64,000 nucleotides of DNA from Anthoceros angustus (taxonomy: Eukaryota > Streptophyta > Anthocerotopsida > Anthocerotales > Anthocerotaceae), in assembly GCA_010909165.1 (NCBI GenBank), contig MU008200.1, positions 310,001-374,000 on the forward strand, in the 5' to 3' direction. Below the pieces are notes generated by a model that worked only from the letters and a program-made list of their open reading frames with translations, searched no databases and had not been told where the DNA came from. The translations under genes were made by a program, and so were the position numbers. Positions 21,661 through 32,437 of this stretch are shown piece after piece; the first letter of the stretch is position 1, and every line of letters begins with the position of its first letter.

Positions 21661-21847
21661 TACAATAGTACCATCATCAACTTGCCTAAAACTTTCAGGC
21701 ATTTTGCTTTGCTCTCGTTCAGACGTGTCCTTGGCAGTAACCCCTTCTCCGAGGTCAAGTGCCTTCTTCTTCTTCTTGCGAATTGCCACCATACCATACA
21801 CTTCTTCATCCGAGTTAGAAGAGAATCGTGGCTCGACTGCGGCCATG

Positions 21848-22611
21848 TTAGCCATGCCGCATCTCTTCAACTTGCGCAAGAAGAGCCTTGCGACTAGGGC
21901 CTTTGCCCTTCTCCTTTTCACTGCCCATTGCCTTGGGCTTGAGCTCTGGATGAGCCTCCCAACATGCGACTTCTATGTGGCCCCATCGGCCAGAAGCCTT
22001 ACAAACCTCCTTGCCCGTCCTGCCTCCATGTCTGAAGTCACATTCAAATGACTTATGCACCACGGCACCTGCCACATTTGATGGCGCGACTGCGTTGTTA
22101 TTTGGTCTCTCCTTTTTATGCTAGGGCTTGGTGATTCGATGTACGCCCAAATCGTTCGTATTCTTGACCCTTATCTTTGGAATCTGGATCCTCCTTGTCC
22201 AGAGCCATAAGAAGTGCTGCTCCTGACCAAATTGTGGTCCTCTAGGTATGCTTGGCTGACAACATCCCCCTTTAGCACCTTCTCTGCAATCTTATAGGCG
22301 TCAGTCAAACCATACTTTTCTCCATGAGCACTGTGAAGGGCATCCATCACCTTCCTTCGCTGTCTGGTTGGCATTGCAGCCATGAAAATCTCAGCAGCTT
22401 CTCGCATAGTCTTCACATATGTATCCTCCACCAAGATCTTGATCGATGTATGGCCCTCGGTCTCATTGGACTTGAAGCTAAAGTCAACTCACGAATCTTC
22501 TCCAAGGACGATGTGGGAAACATGTCCTTCAATCTTTCAAACATGAGATCATCCAAGTCTTGTGTCCTCCTTGGGAGTGGAGTAGCTTACCCCATTTGTG
22601 ACTCTGCTTGA
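21848..22611 (-). pseudogene. Gag C-terminal half with zinc-knuckle-like segment
   Basis: Reads DDLMFERLKDMFPTSSLEKI (22560-22500), TYVKTMREAAEIFMAAMPTR (22430-22370), EKVLKGDVVSQAYL, then CDFRHGGRTGKEVCKASGRW GHIEVACW (22050-21960). The last is a Cys/His cluster in the nucleocapsid position, irregular compared with CCHC. Then a basic run (KKKKKALDLGEG). RNA-binding structural protein in intact relatives. Confidence 0.65.
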
Positions 22612-22689
22612 GATCTCTTGTCGTTTCTCCGCCAACACCAGGATGTCCTTCTTCTCGTCTCTGTAGTACATCAACATCTCACCTGCCAG

Positions 22690-23690
22690 ACAAAGAAATA
22701 TTTTATTGAGGTGAAAAACGATGGGAAAAGCCCATCTAGAAGGGGACAACCAAAGAGGACCAGGGGTCGAGGTGAAGAGGAGCAAATAAGCTCCCTACCT
22801 AAAGTCACCCATCGCACCCACAATGTCATATGCGGGAAGAATAAGCGGCACGCAAACCACGGAGGTAGAGGAAGATGCGCCACCCACCGCCGCCGCCTTG
22901 TGGAGGATCGCCGCTGAGAGCGCCTGAAGGGCAATTGAAACCCGCTGTCGGAAGTATGCCGTGAAGTACGAGAGGGACATCACCGTTCTACGCAGCATGG
23001 TAAGCTTTGGCACAAGACTTGACAAATTTGTCAAAGTCCTCGACCATTGCCCCATACGCTTCTAGTGCAAGCGGAATAAAGAGGTGGCCCGCTTGCATCC
23101 CGCAATATTTGCGGACCTTGAGAGCCGCCGCAGCAGCCCCAACTCGGATTCTAGTGATGACCGAGTGAGATGGTGTCTCGTAGGATCGGTAACCACCACA
23201 TCTCGCCATCAAAACCGGTCGCCACGACAAGGCATGTGTCACCGATTGAACGAGACGGAGAGTATACATCCGCCTCCATGCCATGTAGCGCCGCGAGCGA
23301 TGGCAACATGACATCGCGGATGGCGTCGTGAGTGGCAATGCGACCCCGTAGGGACAACGAGCAAGGTGTACCCTGTAATCATCGAGGCGAGCCGCACTGC
23401 AAGTAAGGAGCGAAGAAGCCACAGTCGGAGCAGCCAAGGAATCGCATCGCAGAGTGAAGGTGGTTGCGATGTGAAAACCCCTGATGCATGGGCGGCCAAC
23501 AGCCAAGCACCGCGCCTTCCAACAAGAGCGAGCCGCGCCTTGTGGACCCGGGGATGGAGGGGTCCCGGAGGGCGATCGAAAGCCCGAGCCGCTCGAGCGT
23601 AGATGCTCGCAACCCCTGAAACCATCAAGAATAAATGTCGAGAAAGGAGGGAAGTCCTTCCGAGCATCCACTGATAACATGTCCCTAGCT
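22690..23690 (-). mobile_element. 5'-truncated LINE fragment inserted in gag
   Basis: Minus strand, across frames: a LINE RT C-terminal Cys/His-type end (DDYRVHLARCPYG, then RIATHDAIRDVMLPSLAALHG at 23345-23285, IGDTCLVVAT), then MQAGHLFIPLALEAYGAMVE (about 23110-23050) and YFRQRVSIALQ..AAIL (about 22955-22910). These are typical closing blocks of plant LINE ORF2. A 3' UTR follows with AATAAAATATTTC (about 22705). Gag resumes directly after at LAGEMLMYYRDEKKD. The 5' part is missing, as usual for LINE insertions. No clear poly(A) is left. Confidence 0.65.
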
Positions 23691-23699
23691 TGCCTCAAG

Positions 23700-24459
23700 G
23701 ACGTTTGGAGAGAGAAGGTTCCCTCCTCCACACCTGATACGAGATCCTCCAGATCCTGCCAGATACTCTGACATCTTCATAAGGGCCATTCTTTGAGTGA
23801 ACTGATCCTTATACTTCATCTTGTTTTCCGCCATTCCCCAGCGGAATTTCTCTTCAAAATCTGCAAGTGACATACTTCCATGCTTTCCCGTGAAGACGTC
23901 ATTTTTGCTGGGCGTGTTCTCCAGCTCCATTTGAACCGGTTTCTCATCTCGGTCTCCAACCGAGGTCTTGTGGACGCATGTCAGTCCCCTGCCTTGGTCC
24001 GTCTTTTGAAAGGTGATCGATACCTTCCGTCTTCCTGTATGAGGACGAGGTGTGTCCCTCATATTTCCAGCTCGACCTAAAAATACCATCGGCCGAATCT
24101 GCCTATGCCTGACAATCTGAGGAATGTTGTCAAACGGCAATCCTAGCTCAACTGCCCAACTAGCTAGGAAAAACAGAGTGTCTACAGTTTCTATCCAGAG
24201 ACGTTCCCACACATATGCAGGGGTCTGTCTAGAGAGTCTAGCCAACTCAGCAATGGTCAAATTCGGACTACAACGAAGCTGCGTGAAATCAATGGTAGAA
24301 TTCCTATCCATCAGAAGTCATTCAACTTATCTGGTGGAGCCTCCGTTCTTCGCGCCCCCGGCGGCCTTCTTGGACTGTAGTCGCTCCCTGGGCTGGAAGA
24401 TGATCGATTTCCGCCTCCTCCGCTCTCCAATGCGCCACAATGTCCTCCAATGCAACCAT
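23700..24459 (-). pseudogene. Gag N-terminal half of the methyltransferase gypsy
   Basis: Starts at ATG 24459 (MVALEDIVAHWRAEEAEIDH), a frame break near 24330, then MDRNSTIDFTQLRCSPNLTI..RLSRQTPAYVWERLWIETVD, and later FTGKHGSMSLADFEEKFRWG, KMKYKDQFTQRMALMKMSEY up to the LINE insertion. No named domain is certain, but position (after leader, before knuckle/protease) and continuity argue for gag. Confidence 0.6.
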
Positions 24460-25120
24460 CTTAGTTCTCCAAGCAACAAAAAGGATTGTAGATGAGGTGA
24501 AATCAAGTTAGTTGCCTGAGGTTCCCACTTGACAATGTGGTTCCCAACGATCAAAAGAGAGAAATAAGACAAGCTGCAGGGACGAAGTATGACTGCGTTT
24601 CCATTCAGACCAACATCTACAATCCAAGAATCCATGGCTAGGTAGCCCACATATATAGGCCAAAACCCCCAGAAACTCTCGATGAAGTGCCTCCTTGCAC
24701 CCGATGGTAGGCACTTTAGGTCTATTTATAATCCTACTTCTCCTTGGCCTTCGAATAAATAATATAGATGGCCACTAACAACCTACTCGCCCTTTTCCTT
24801 GGTTTATGATTTTTAGATATTTTCTATATAGATCCGCTGACCTATATATGTGTCATAGCACTGTGCCTCACATACATCATGATGCACATGGATTACATGT
24901 ACCATGACACATCATCTGTCTAGACATATTCACACACATCACATGTCAACCATCCATCATGCATACATACCATGTGCATGCCATCCATGGGCAATGCACA
25001 TGTCACATCACATGCACTTCTGCATCCAAATCATATGGCTTATGCCAGATGGGATGCCAATCAGTCAAGTATCAATCTTTCATCAGTCTGGTTTGTTCAG
25101 TTCACAGCAACAGCATGACA
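24460..25120 (-). repeat. Presumed 5' LTR/leader of the methyltransferase gypsy
   Basis: Minus strand begins TGTCATGCTGTTGC at the break in copia integrase. It is rich in short CACATG/CATGTG repeats (24840-25020) and has TATA-like ATTATAAATAGA (about 24721-24732) and TATATATGTGGG (about 24650). It ends before the gag ATG at 24459. A primer binding site could not be identified. LTR status is inferred from place and promoter-like motifs. Confidence 0.5.
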
Positions 25121-26418
25121 CCTTCCTCCCTGACCAGCATTCCTGCGGTGTGATATCCTCTAGTGATGCACTTGCACTTCTATTAGTCAGGTAGACAGCA
25201 GTTGCAATGGGTTCCCCCCAAAACTCATAGCCCAATTGTTGATGATGAAGCATGCTCCTAGCACATTCTACCAAAGTTCCATTTTTCCTCTCCGCAACTC
25301 CATTTTGCTGAGGAGTGTAAGGGGCCGAAAATTGTTGCATGGTTCCGTGCTCCTTGCAAAAAGTTTCAAAATCCTTGAACATATACTCACCTCTATTGTC
25401 ACTCCTTAAAACTTTTATCTTTCTACCAATTTGATTCTCCACAAGTGCTTTATACTCCTTGAACTTCGATAAATAGGCATCCTTGGATTTGAGGAAGTAA
25501 ACCTTGGTATATCTTGACTTGTCATCTGTGAAAGTGAGGAAATACTTGGCCTCTCCTAGAGATGTGGTCTTCATGGGGCCACAGATGTCTGAGTGAATCA
25601 AATCTAGCACATGGTTAGCTCTACTTCCTCCCTTTGGAAATGGAAATTGATGTTGCTTTCCCATCATGCAACCTCTACAAATACCTATATCTTCCTCCTC
25701 TCCAAGCTCAAGTCCTCTTACCATCTTTTTCTTCTCCATGAGTTTGATGTTTTGAACTCCAAGATGTCCCAATCTTTGGTGCCACAATAGTAGCTTGTTG
25801 TTGTGCTCTTGTACCACATTTGCCTCCATTCTTGAGCTTGGCACCACAGTACTCCCACTTAAACAATACATCTTTCCAACCCTCACTCCTTGTGCTCTCA
25901 CTTCTTCTTTTGCATTCGTGAAGGTCACTCCAGCTTCCTCAAATCTCACTCTCAACCCTTGAGAGGTAGCCGCGCTAACGGGGAAGAGATTTTTGCTCAG
26001 GCCTGGCACATAGAGGACCTTCTTTAACATCCCACGAATAGGCCCTTCAGGAGTGGTCATGGTTAGAAATACAACTCCTTCTCCCTCGTATTTTTGAGCC
26101 GAATTATCACCCAAGTAAATGTTAGTTGCAGGTGTGGGTTTGAAAGAGTGAAACCATTCACGCCTATTGGTCATATGCTCCAAAGCTCCTGAATCGATAT
26201 ACCACATATCAGCTTCATTTGAGTGGTGATGTGTACTCACAAAGACCTCATCAAAGTCTTCAGCACAGTTGCTTTGAGGCCTTGCTTTCTCGTCCCTTTG
26301 CTACTTGAAACAGTTCCTCGCAATGTGTCCAACCTTGCCATAGTAGTTGCAAGTTATGTTGCACCTTCTATATCCTCCTACAGATTGAGAAGGACCTTCC
26401 CCTAGCTTGATAGAACTT
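25121..26418 (-). pseudogene. Copia A gag end, protease and integrase core
   Basis: Minus order: gag end with knuckle CNYYGKVGHIARNC (about 26375-26330; second zinc Cys replaced by Tyr), protease WYIDSGALEHMTN (catalytic Asp near 26192), integrase zinc domain LLLWHQRLGHLG..CRGCMMGK (25800-25665), and catalytic core DLIHSDICGPM, SDNRGEYMF, NGVAERKNGTLVE (25600-25270; D, D, E all present). The 385-codon frame 26240-25083 is one of the longest open copia frames here. It stops at TPQECWSGRK where the 12.5-kb element is inserted; it continues at 12617. At 26418 gag is joined directly to LTR sequence, so the gag N-terminus is deleted. Confidence 0.9.
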
Positions 26419-27142
26419 GAGTGAATTACAAAACTAAGACCACCTAAACGAGGCCTTAAAACACACATCAAGAGCAACTTTGGGCAAACGACACAAAGAC
26501 AATAGTCAAAGAGCTGAACCTGCTATAGCTAGCTGGTCTCACCCCTTTTTAAACCCTAAAAAGTGTCACTCACGTTTCCTACTCAATATAGGGTATATGT
26601 TTACCATTTACCCACTTCTATACACTTATAGTAAGCTCAATCACCTACTCACGTTTCCTACTCAGTATGGGGTATATGTTTCCCATTTACCCACTTCTAT
26701 ACACTTAGAGTAAGCTCAATCACTTACATCTTTTACGCATAGTCATATCCATCTTAACACACTCAGTAAGCCGCATCCTCAACACACCTAAACGAGGCCT
26801 TAAAACACAAATAAAGAGCAACTTTGAGCAAACAACACAAAGACAAAAGTCAAAGGGCTACCTAAACGAGGCCTTAAAACACAAATAAAGAGCAACTTTG
26901 AGCAAACACAAAAACAAAAGTCAAAGAGCTGAACCTACTATAGCAAAGAGCTGAACCTACTATAGCTAGCTGGTCTCACCCCCTTTTAAACCCTAAAATG
27001 TGTCACTCACGTTTCCTAATCAATATGGGGTATATGTTTCCCATTTACCCACTTCTATATACTTATAGTAAGCTCAATCACCTACATCTTTTACGCATAG
27101 TCATATCCGTCTTAACAAACTCATTAAGCTGCATCCTCAACA
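26419..27142 (-). repeat. Rearranged copia A LTR, several partial copies
   Basis: Pieces of the LTR seen at 10251-10539 are repeated: CTAAAC-GAGGCCTTAAAACACA occurs at 26445, 26788 and 26868, and ACTCACGTTTCCTA at 26570, 26645 and 27005. The right end CCTCAACA (27142) matches the LTR terminus. At least three partial LTR units stand head to tail, by unequal recombination or collapsed assembly. It separates copia A from copia C. Confidence 0.75.
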
Positions 27143-28730
27143 ATCTCAAAGAACCGCTTACCTTAAAACAAGCCTTCTCAAGACCCGAAAAAGACTTGTG
27201 GAAGGTAGTTGTAGATTCTAAGTACAACTCTTTAGTTAAGAACTCTACATGGGAGCTAGTTAAGCCACCTAAGGGGAGGAAGATAGCAACTAGTAAGTGG
27301 GTATTCAAAATAAAAAGAAAGAGAGATGGCTCCATTGAGAGATATAAGGCATGCCTAGTGGCAAGAGGGCTTACACAAATTCTAGGTTTAGATTATTTAC
27401 CTTATGCCACATAGGCTTCAGTAGCTAAGTTTGCCTCCCTTAGAATGACCTTTGCCTTAACCGCCCAACATGAACTTAATCTCCACATGATGGATGTAAA
27501 GACAGCCTACCTATATGGACGTCTTCAAGAAGAAATCTCCATGAGACAACTTGAGTATGAAGTTAAGGGCAAGGAGGATTGGGTGTGCAAACTCATTAAA
27601 TGCAATTATGGCCTGAAGTAATCAGGCAAGGAATAGAATGTTACCATACATATTAAGCTAGTCAAAAGAGGCTTTAGTCAAAGCAAGGCAGATGCTAGCA
27701 TGTACATCCTAATATCAGGAAATGATATCCTTTATCTCTTTCTCTACGTAGGTTGATGACTTATTTATGGTTTCATCATCATCTTCCCTCCTAGCTGAAT
27801 TTAAAGCTTGGTTAAGCAATCATTTTGAGATGACATATGCACTTGGCGTTAATATCATTAGAGATAGAAGTAATAAAACTTTAACCATAGTTCAAACTCA
27901 ATATATCAAGGAAAGTTTAGCTAAATTTAGACTTGAAGATGCAAAGCCAGCCCCTACTCTTCTTGCTACATGCATTCGACTTACCTCATACATGAATCCG
28001 AAGACTGAAGCAGACAAGCTGGAAATGTCAGCAGTTCCTTATAAACATGGAGTTGGCAGCCTTATATACTTAAGTGGCTTCACAAGACCAGAGATTTCTT
28101 TTGAAGTTAGCGCTTGCTCACAAATCCTAGAGAACCCTGCATGTGAGCACTGGACATCAGTTAAGCGCATATTCAGATATCTTAAGGGTACCATGCATAC
28201 TAGACTAGTGTATAGACACACACTCGGCATCAACAAGCTAATATTAGCAGCTTACGCCGATGCAGACGATGATGGTGATCCCGATACACGAAAGTCGGTA
28301 TCAGGTTACGTCCTCATCCTAGGCAAGGCTCGTATCTCTTGGTCAAATAAGAAACAACCGACGATTGCCTTGTCAAGTACTAAATCAGAATACAGAGTAC
28401 TAACCTCAATTGCCAAGGATATAGTGTGGAGTAGATTAGCCCTGGATGACCTTAATCACTCACTAGATAATCCTACACTAGTGTTAAGTGATAGCTAGGG
28501 AGCTATAGCATTAGCTAGAAACCCTGTTTTTCACTCCAGAACTAAGCATATAGCAATTGAGTATCATTATATTAGAGAATTAATGGAAAATACAACTTTA
28601 GACATTAGTTATATCCAAACTCATAAAACCATGCTGATATATTAACAAAATCCCTTGGTCGGGATTTATATAATAAGCACATGAAGGGTTTAGGTATACT
28701 AGACATTAAGTCAAAACCTCCTTAAGTCAG
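27143..28730 (+). pseudogene. Copia family C RT and RNase H
   Basis: RT start LTLKQAFSRPEKDLWKVVVD, NSTWELVKPPKGRKIATSKW (27160-27300), RT palm with the YVDD region broken at about 27750 (FLYVG/VDDLFMVSSS). RNase H then has YADADDDGDPDTRKSVSGYV, ISWSNKKQPTIALSSTKSEY (28250-28400), a stop at 28496, then GAIALARNPVFHSRTKHIAI and ILTKSLGRDLYNKHMKGLG to about 28720. This lineage differs from copia A (SSTKSEY, RTKHIAIEYHYIRE). Its 5' part was lost where the copia A LTR adjoins at 27142. Confidence 0.85.
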
Positions 28731-30000
28731 TAAACTAAAATCAACAGCTTTATGGGCAGACTCAAGTTAACCTTAACATCTTAGCCCAAAATATCTTTAA
28801 CATGTATGAATATTCATCATAGTACTCTTCCTCTATGTCATAGTAGTCATATTTGTCCACACTAGCCTCCTCATTTACCAACCACACGGATCCTGAAGAG
28901 ATGATATTTAAAGCAAGGTTTTAAAAGAAGGATATTTAGCTTAAAATAAATCCTTACTTTTAAATTCACTTACTCATGATTCAACATCTGAGGCACTTAC
29001 GATGAATGTATTTAGCGTGTCCTACATACTCCTCACAGCGTGTCCTACATACTCCTCACAGGCACACAAACGATCCTGATCATGTGGATGCCATTTTTCT
29101 CACATATGTATGAGTTAGGTACATCCATAGCAGCATCACCCTCTCCGATGCATATGAGGTAAACATTATTTTCGTAATCACCTAGTGAAAGGGTTCTAGC
29201 TCTCACAAATCTTTTGGGCTTCCCTTTGGTAATGATCACTCGAACTAGAGGCTTCATGTAACATGTCTTCACTTCCACTTCAACACCTACAAGTAAGGCA
29301 AATACTCATGTGGCCAGCTCCCATAAATAAGGTTTTGTCAAAATCACCTGAACACTACTCACCTTTCTCTTATCCCCAATAAGCAACCCCAGGCAAGGGC
29401 GCGATGGAGGTCGCCGCCCTCACAGACAAGCCGCGCCACCGATCTGCCCTCCAAATGGGCCGCATCCACCCATCTGGAGCGCGCTTGGGATATGATGGAG
29501 GCCATGGCGGGGCCGCTACCAGGTGTACGGCCGCGCCCCGTGCAGACGGCCGCGTCCTCCTCCTCACTGCATGCCTGCAGGTAACTTCAATAGCTGGCCC
29601 TCCAATCTGGAGGTGTCCTCCACAATCTTGGCATGCAAGCTTGCAATTTTGGGGAGCCCGTCCTTCCTCAGCACCTAGGCTACCAAGATTATGGGGATTG
29701 AAGCTGTCCATCCACAAAATCAAGCAATCTCAGATGTAGAGGCAGGCCGATGCAAGGGCATGTTGAGGCAAAGGAGGCTCGTGCAACCAAGGATGCAGAT
29801 GCGACCACACGCCTATAGACTCGTCGCTGAGGAAATCCATATTTGTTGCAGGCTACTGGAAAATCTGAATGGAGACGGCCCGATAGGCTTCCTGCGTGAT
29901 GCTCCTGCCATAGTGCTCACCTACAGCTGCATAAGGACGCAAGGCAATTGCTGCAATATCCCGTACTTGCAGGTTCTCGGATAAGCCGAATATCTGAATT
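28731..30000. other. Unassigned stretch
   Basis: A 22-bp direct repeat (GCGTGTCCTACATACTCCTCAC) at 29016-29060. A minus frame of 77 codons (29278-29045; VRVIITKGKPKRFVRARTLS, VYLICIGEGDAAMDVPNSYI) matches nothing I know. The GC-rich part 29370-29990 has overlapping frames on both strands with no domain. The RNase H end of copia C should be followed by an LTR here, but I could not define one. Confidence 0.4.
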
Positions 30001-30634
30001 TCCTCGCTTTATTACTTTCAAGAGATTCCTAATTATCTCTATTTTTAATTTCTCTTAGCTTTCATTTATCCATTTAAATACAGCTTAAGTTGGATTTTCA
30101 TCTTAGCTACATAACTTCCTATCTAGAGGGAGTTATTGGGCCATATTAGGTTTTTTTTTTTTTAATTATCTTCACCATACTTCATAGTGAGTGGGAGTGA
30201 TGAAATCCTTTATTAATTAGGGCACCTAGAAATCCCTGGAATTGGACATTATTTAATTCCTAGGGCTAGAAGTAGTTACTTTATTTAGTTATTGGTAATA
30301 TTGGTTACAACCACCTATAACCACGTCTACCTTATAAATACTTGTACTTTCTATCATTCTAATCAATACTACAATGCTTTGAGCAAGTGTGTGATTTTCA
30401 TGAAATACCATATACATATATCAATACATACATGTATGCCAACATGTACAAATGTCACATACATATATCCACACATACCACATGGATACATGCATACATT
30501 CCACATGCTTACATGCATACATGATGACTGCACACGTCCTTATAGGCATGCTCCTGCCCACACTATCCACACTGACATATAAGATTTATGTGCCATGACA
30601 GCTGTCTTGCCATAGCCGCATAGCAGTCATGGGC
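30001..30634. repeat. AT-rich LTR-like segment
   Basis: AT-rich, with a T(14) run near 30152, CTTATAAATA at 30331 and a CACATG/CATACA-rich stretch (30410-30540) closing in GCCATGACA (30601). The closing part resembles the outer end of the segment at 24840-25120 (AGCATGACA and CACATG repeats). It may be an LTR of a related element, but neither boundary nor direction is proven. Confidence 0.35.
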
Positions 30635-31640
30635 TCACACAAAGCTAGCAAAAACTATCAAGAGCCCTATACTACAGTGGCTCAAAACAAGGCATGGACC
30701 TAAACAAAGGCCATAACCAGCAGCCAAAGCTGCCCTAACTGAATATGCAATATTGTAAGGAAACAAAGCTAATAGCCGCATATGGCCCCCGCCAAAAGTT
30801 GGGGCTGCAACAAAATGTGCTGACAAATTGGAGCACCACTTTGGGCATTTAAATTCCATAAACCCAACGATAAAACCGTCTAAACATGTTGCCTCGAAGC
30901 TGAGTTTCAGATGGTTTGTCATGCTTTGTTCTGCCTGTAGCCAATAGAGCTGCCACATGCCAATCTTCTGGATCAAAATATTCATCAACTTGTTGAGTCC
31001 GAATCTGTGTTTGCTGCCTGTCGTCATCTTGCAGAGTGCGAACACTTTGCCTACGTCACCGAGCGGGCTCACTAACTCGGAGAAGGAAATCCTAGCTCTT
31101 GTGACGAGCCCCGGGCGCTAACACGTGGTGGGTAGTGCAAGATCTGGAGAACTTTGCACCTGGCTCCTCGAGAGTAAGGCGTTGGAGTGGTGCACGCCCT
31201 GAGAGACCGCCGGAACGAAGGTGGAGTTGACGTGTGGAAAACCCTGTCCCGGCTTAGCGTAGAAGTGATCCTGGGAAGCACTACGGAAGACTGGTATCCC
31301 CCTAAAGTGTGGCGCATCAGGCTAATGAAAACCCCAAGGTGGAGAAAACGGAGGATAGAAGGTTGGAGACGAGAGTGAGGAAGAGTGGATGTGGAAGGGC
31401 TAGTGCAGACTAGTTGAGGACGTAGATGAGTCCTTAAACGTCTCCTCACGCTGGAGCTCAGCCGATAGTGTCTGTCGTGGTGAACGGGCAACACATGAGA
31501 AGGAATTGGATGTACGGGAAGAGCTTGGGGCGGACTGTAGTCTCTGTGAGAGGCTATAATCTTAGGCGGCTGGTACTCCATATGGTGGCACATCGAGAGG
31601 TGCGGTTGGTCGAGCAGTGGAGTACATCCTCTAAATTCTT
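30635..31640 (-). other. Unassigned stretch with two minus-strand frames
   Basis: Frames 31072-30635 (FVAAPTFGGGHMRLLALFPY) and 31725-31072 (PPKIIASHRDYSPPQALPVH) are open but show no recognisable domain, and the second runs into a gypsy integrase tail in another frame. Probably a non-coding insertion in the degraded gypsy B copy that starts at 31645. Confidence 0.35.
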
Positions 31641-32314
31641 CAATTTCACCCACACCTTGTCTCCTACTTGAAACTCGCCTCTTGCACATGCTGTCGAAAC
31701 TTCTTTTGCCTCGAGCCTTGGCCAATATCTTCTTAGCAACTTCATGCCCCTTAAGCGCTCAATGAATTCACGTGGTTCTCTTGCTATCTCAAACACGCTA
31801 GCATTCAACATGGAAACTACGTCCATTGCTTCGTTACTGTCATCAAAAAGGTGTGTAGCCTGTGGAGCTATGTCTGTTATTATAACAAAATTCATCCTCA
31901 AGATGATTACTCGGTCTCCGGTCCATCTACATAGTGTCGTAAGTATTCTTCTTAAGAGAATTTGGCCATTCATGCTTATTTGAGGGTCCTGTCGGCCGGG
32001 ATCGATTGGTAAGAAGGTTGAATCGTTTGCGACGAAGGCCTACAAGGGTGAGGTTGTTGGCGGTCTTTGGTTGGTGACCACCCGTTCGACAGCGATGGTG
32101 TGCGTGCATGTACCGTTGTGGCATTTCTAGACGCGGCTCTGGAGCGACGTGGGCTATTGGAGACCATCCGATACCTGGAGAACTTTCTCGGCCAGCAGTT
32201 CAAAAGGCTAGGATTTGGTTCAGCGGCTCTAAAGACCGGAGTAGGTCCACCGGCGATGGGGTTTGATTTGTCAAGATTTTACTCAAGTTAGGTAGGAAAG
32301 GATAAATTAGACGT

Positions 32315-32415
32315 GGGGTGGCACAAACCATTCCCTTGGGATCGAACCAACGACTACACGATAACGGGTTATAGCACTAGTCTAGCAAAGATGTTCCACA
32401 CCGCCAACTAAAGAC
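32315..32415 (-). mobile_element. Candidate tRNA-derived SINE head
   Basis: The minus strand carries GGTTCGATCCC (near 32340), a perfect Pol III B-box fit (GGTTCGANNCC), about 50 bp after a weak A-box-like TTAGTTGGCGGTG (near 32408). The region between could fold like a degenerate tRNA arm set, but no canonical cloverleaf or anticodon is clear, so it is not a tRNA gene. It sits in a segment inserted into gypsy B. Confidence 0.45.
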
Positions 32416-32437
32416 TAAGTTTAGTCCGCCTGGCCTC

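Larger units (their letters stand above)
12618..25120 (-). mobile_element. Ty3/gypsy element with DNA methyltransferase-like and PHD-finger modules
   Basis: A minus-strand retrotransposon occupying a break in the copia A integrase. Order: leader/LTR (25120-24460), gag (24459-22170, with a LINE fragment inside), zinc-knuckle-like segment (about 22030), protease (about 21660-21080), C5-methyltransferase-like domain (about 20860-19450), RT (about 19390-18620), RNase H (18616-17890), integrase (17880-17100), PHD finger (about 16900-16680 and again 15863-15630), AT-hook (about 14670-14700), an unrecognised region (14261-13552), triplicated 3' end (13550-12780) and a terminal LTR-like segment to 12618. 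Both ends fit TG..CA (TGTCATG at 25120, GCGCAACA at 12618), but the two terminal segments do not look alike, so the LTR pair is unproven. Many frameshifts. Confidence 0.75.

Noticed and set aside
22988-23731. 247-codon minus frame as a host gene
   Set aside because: The frame drifts through LINE blocks that are better read in adjacent frames; it is a shadow of a degraded LINE end.
12618-25120. Bacterial-type restriction-modification gene as the source of the methyltransferase motifs
   Set aside because: The motifs are framed by gag/protease and RT on the same strand, so the domain belongs to a retroelement; no restriction enzyme or bacterial gene is nearby.
31072-31725. 217-codon minus frame (Ser/Pro/Arg-rich)
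   Set aside because: It runs into an integrase tail in a different frame and has no conserved motif; kept only as unassigned sequence.
32315-32415. Functional tRNA gene
   Set aside because: Only the B box is good; acceptor and anticodon stems do not pair convincingly.
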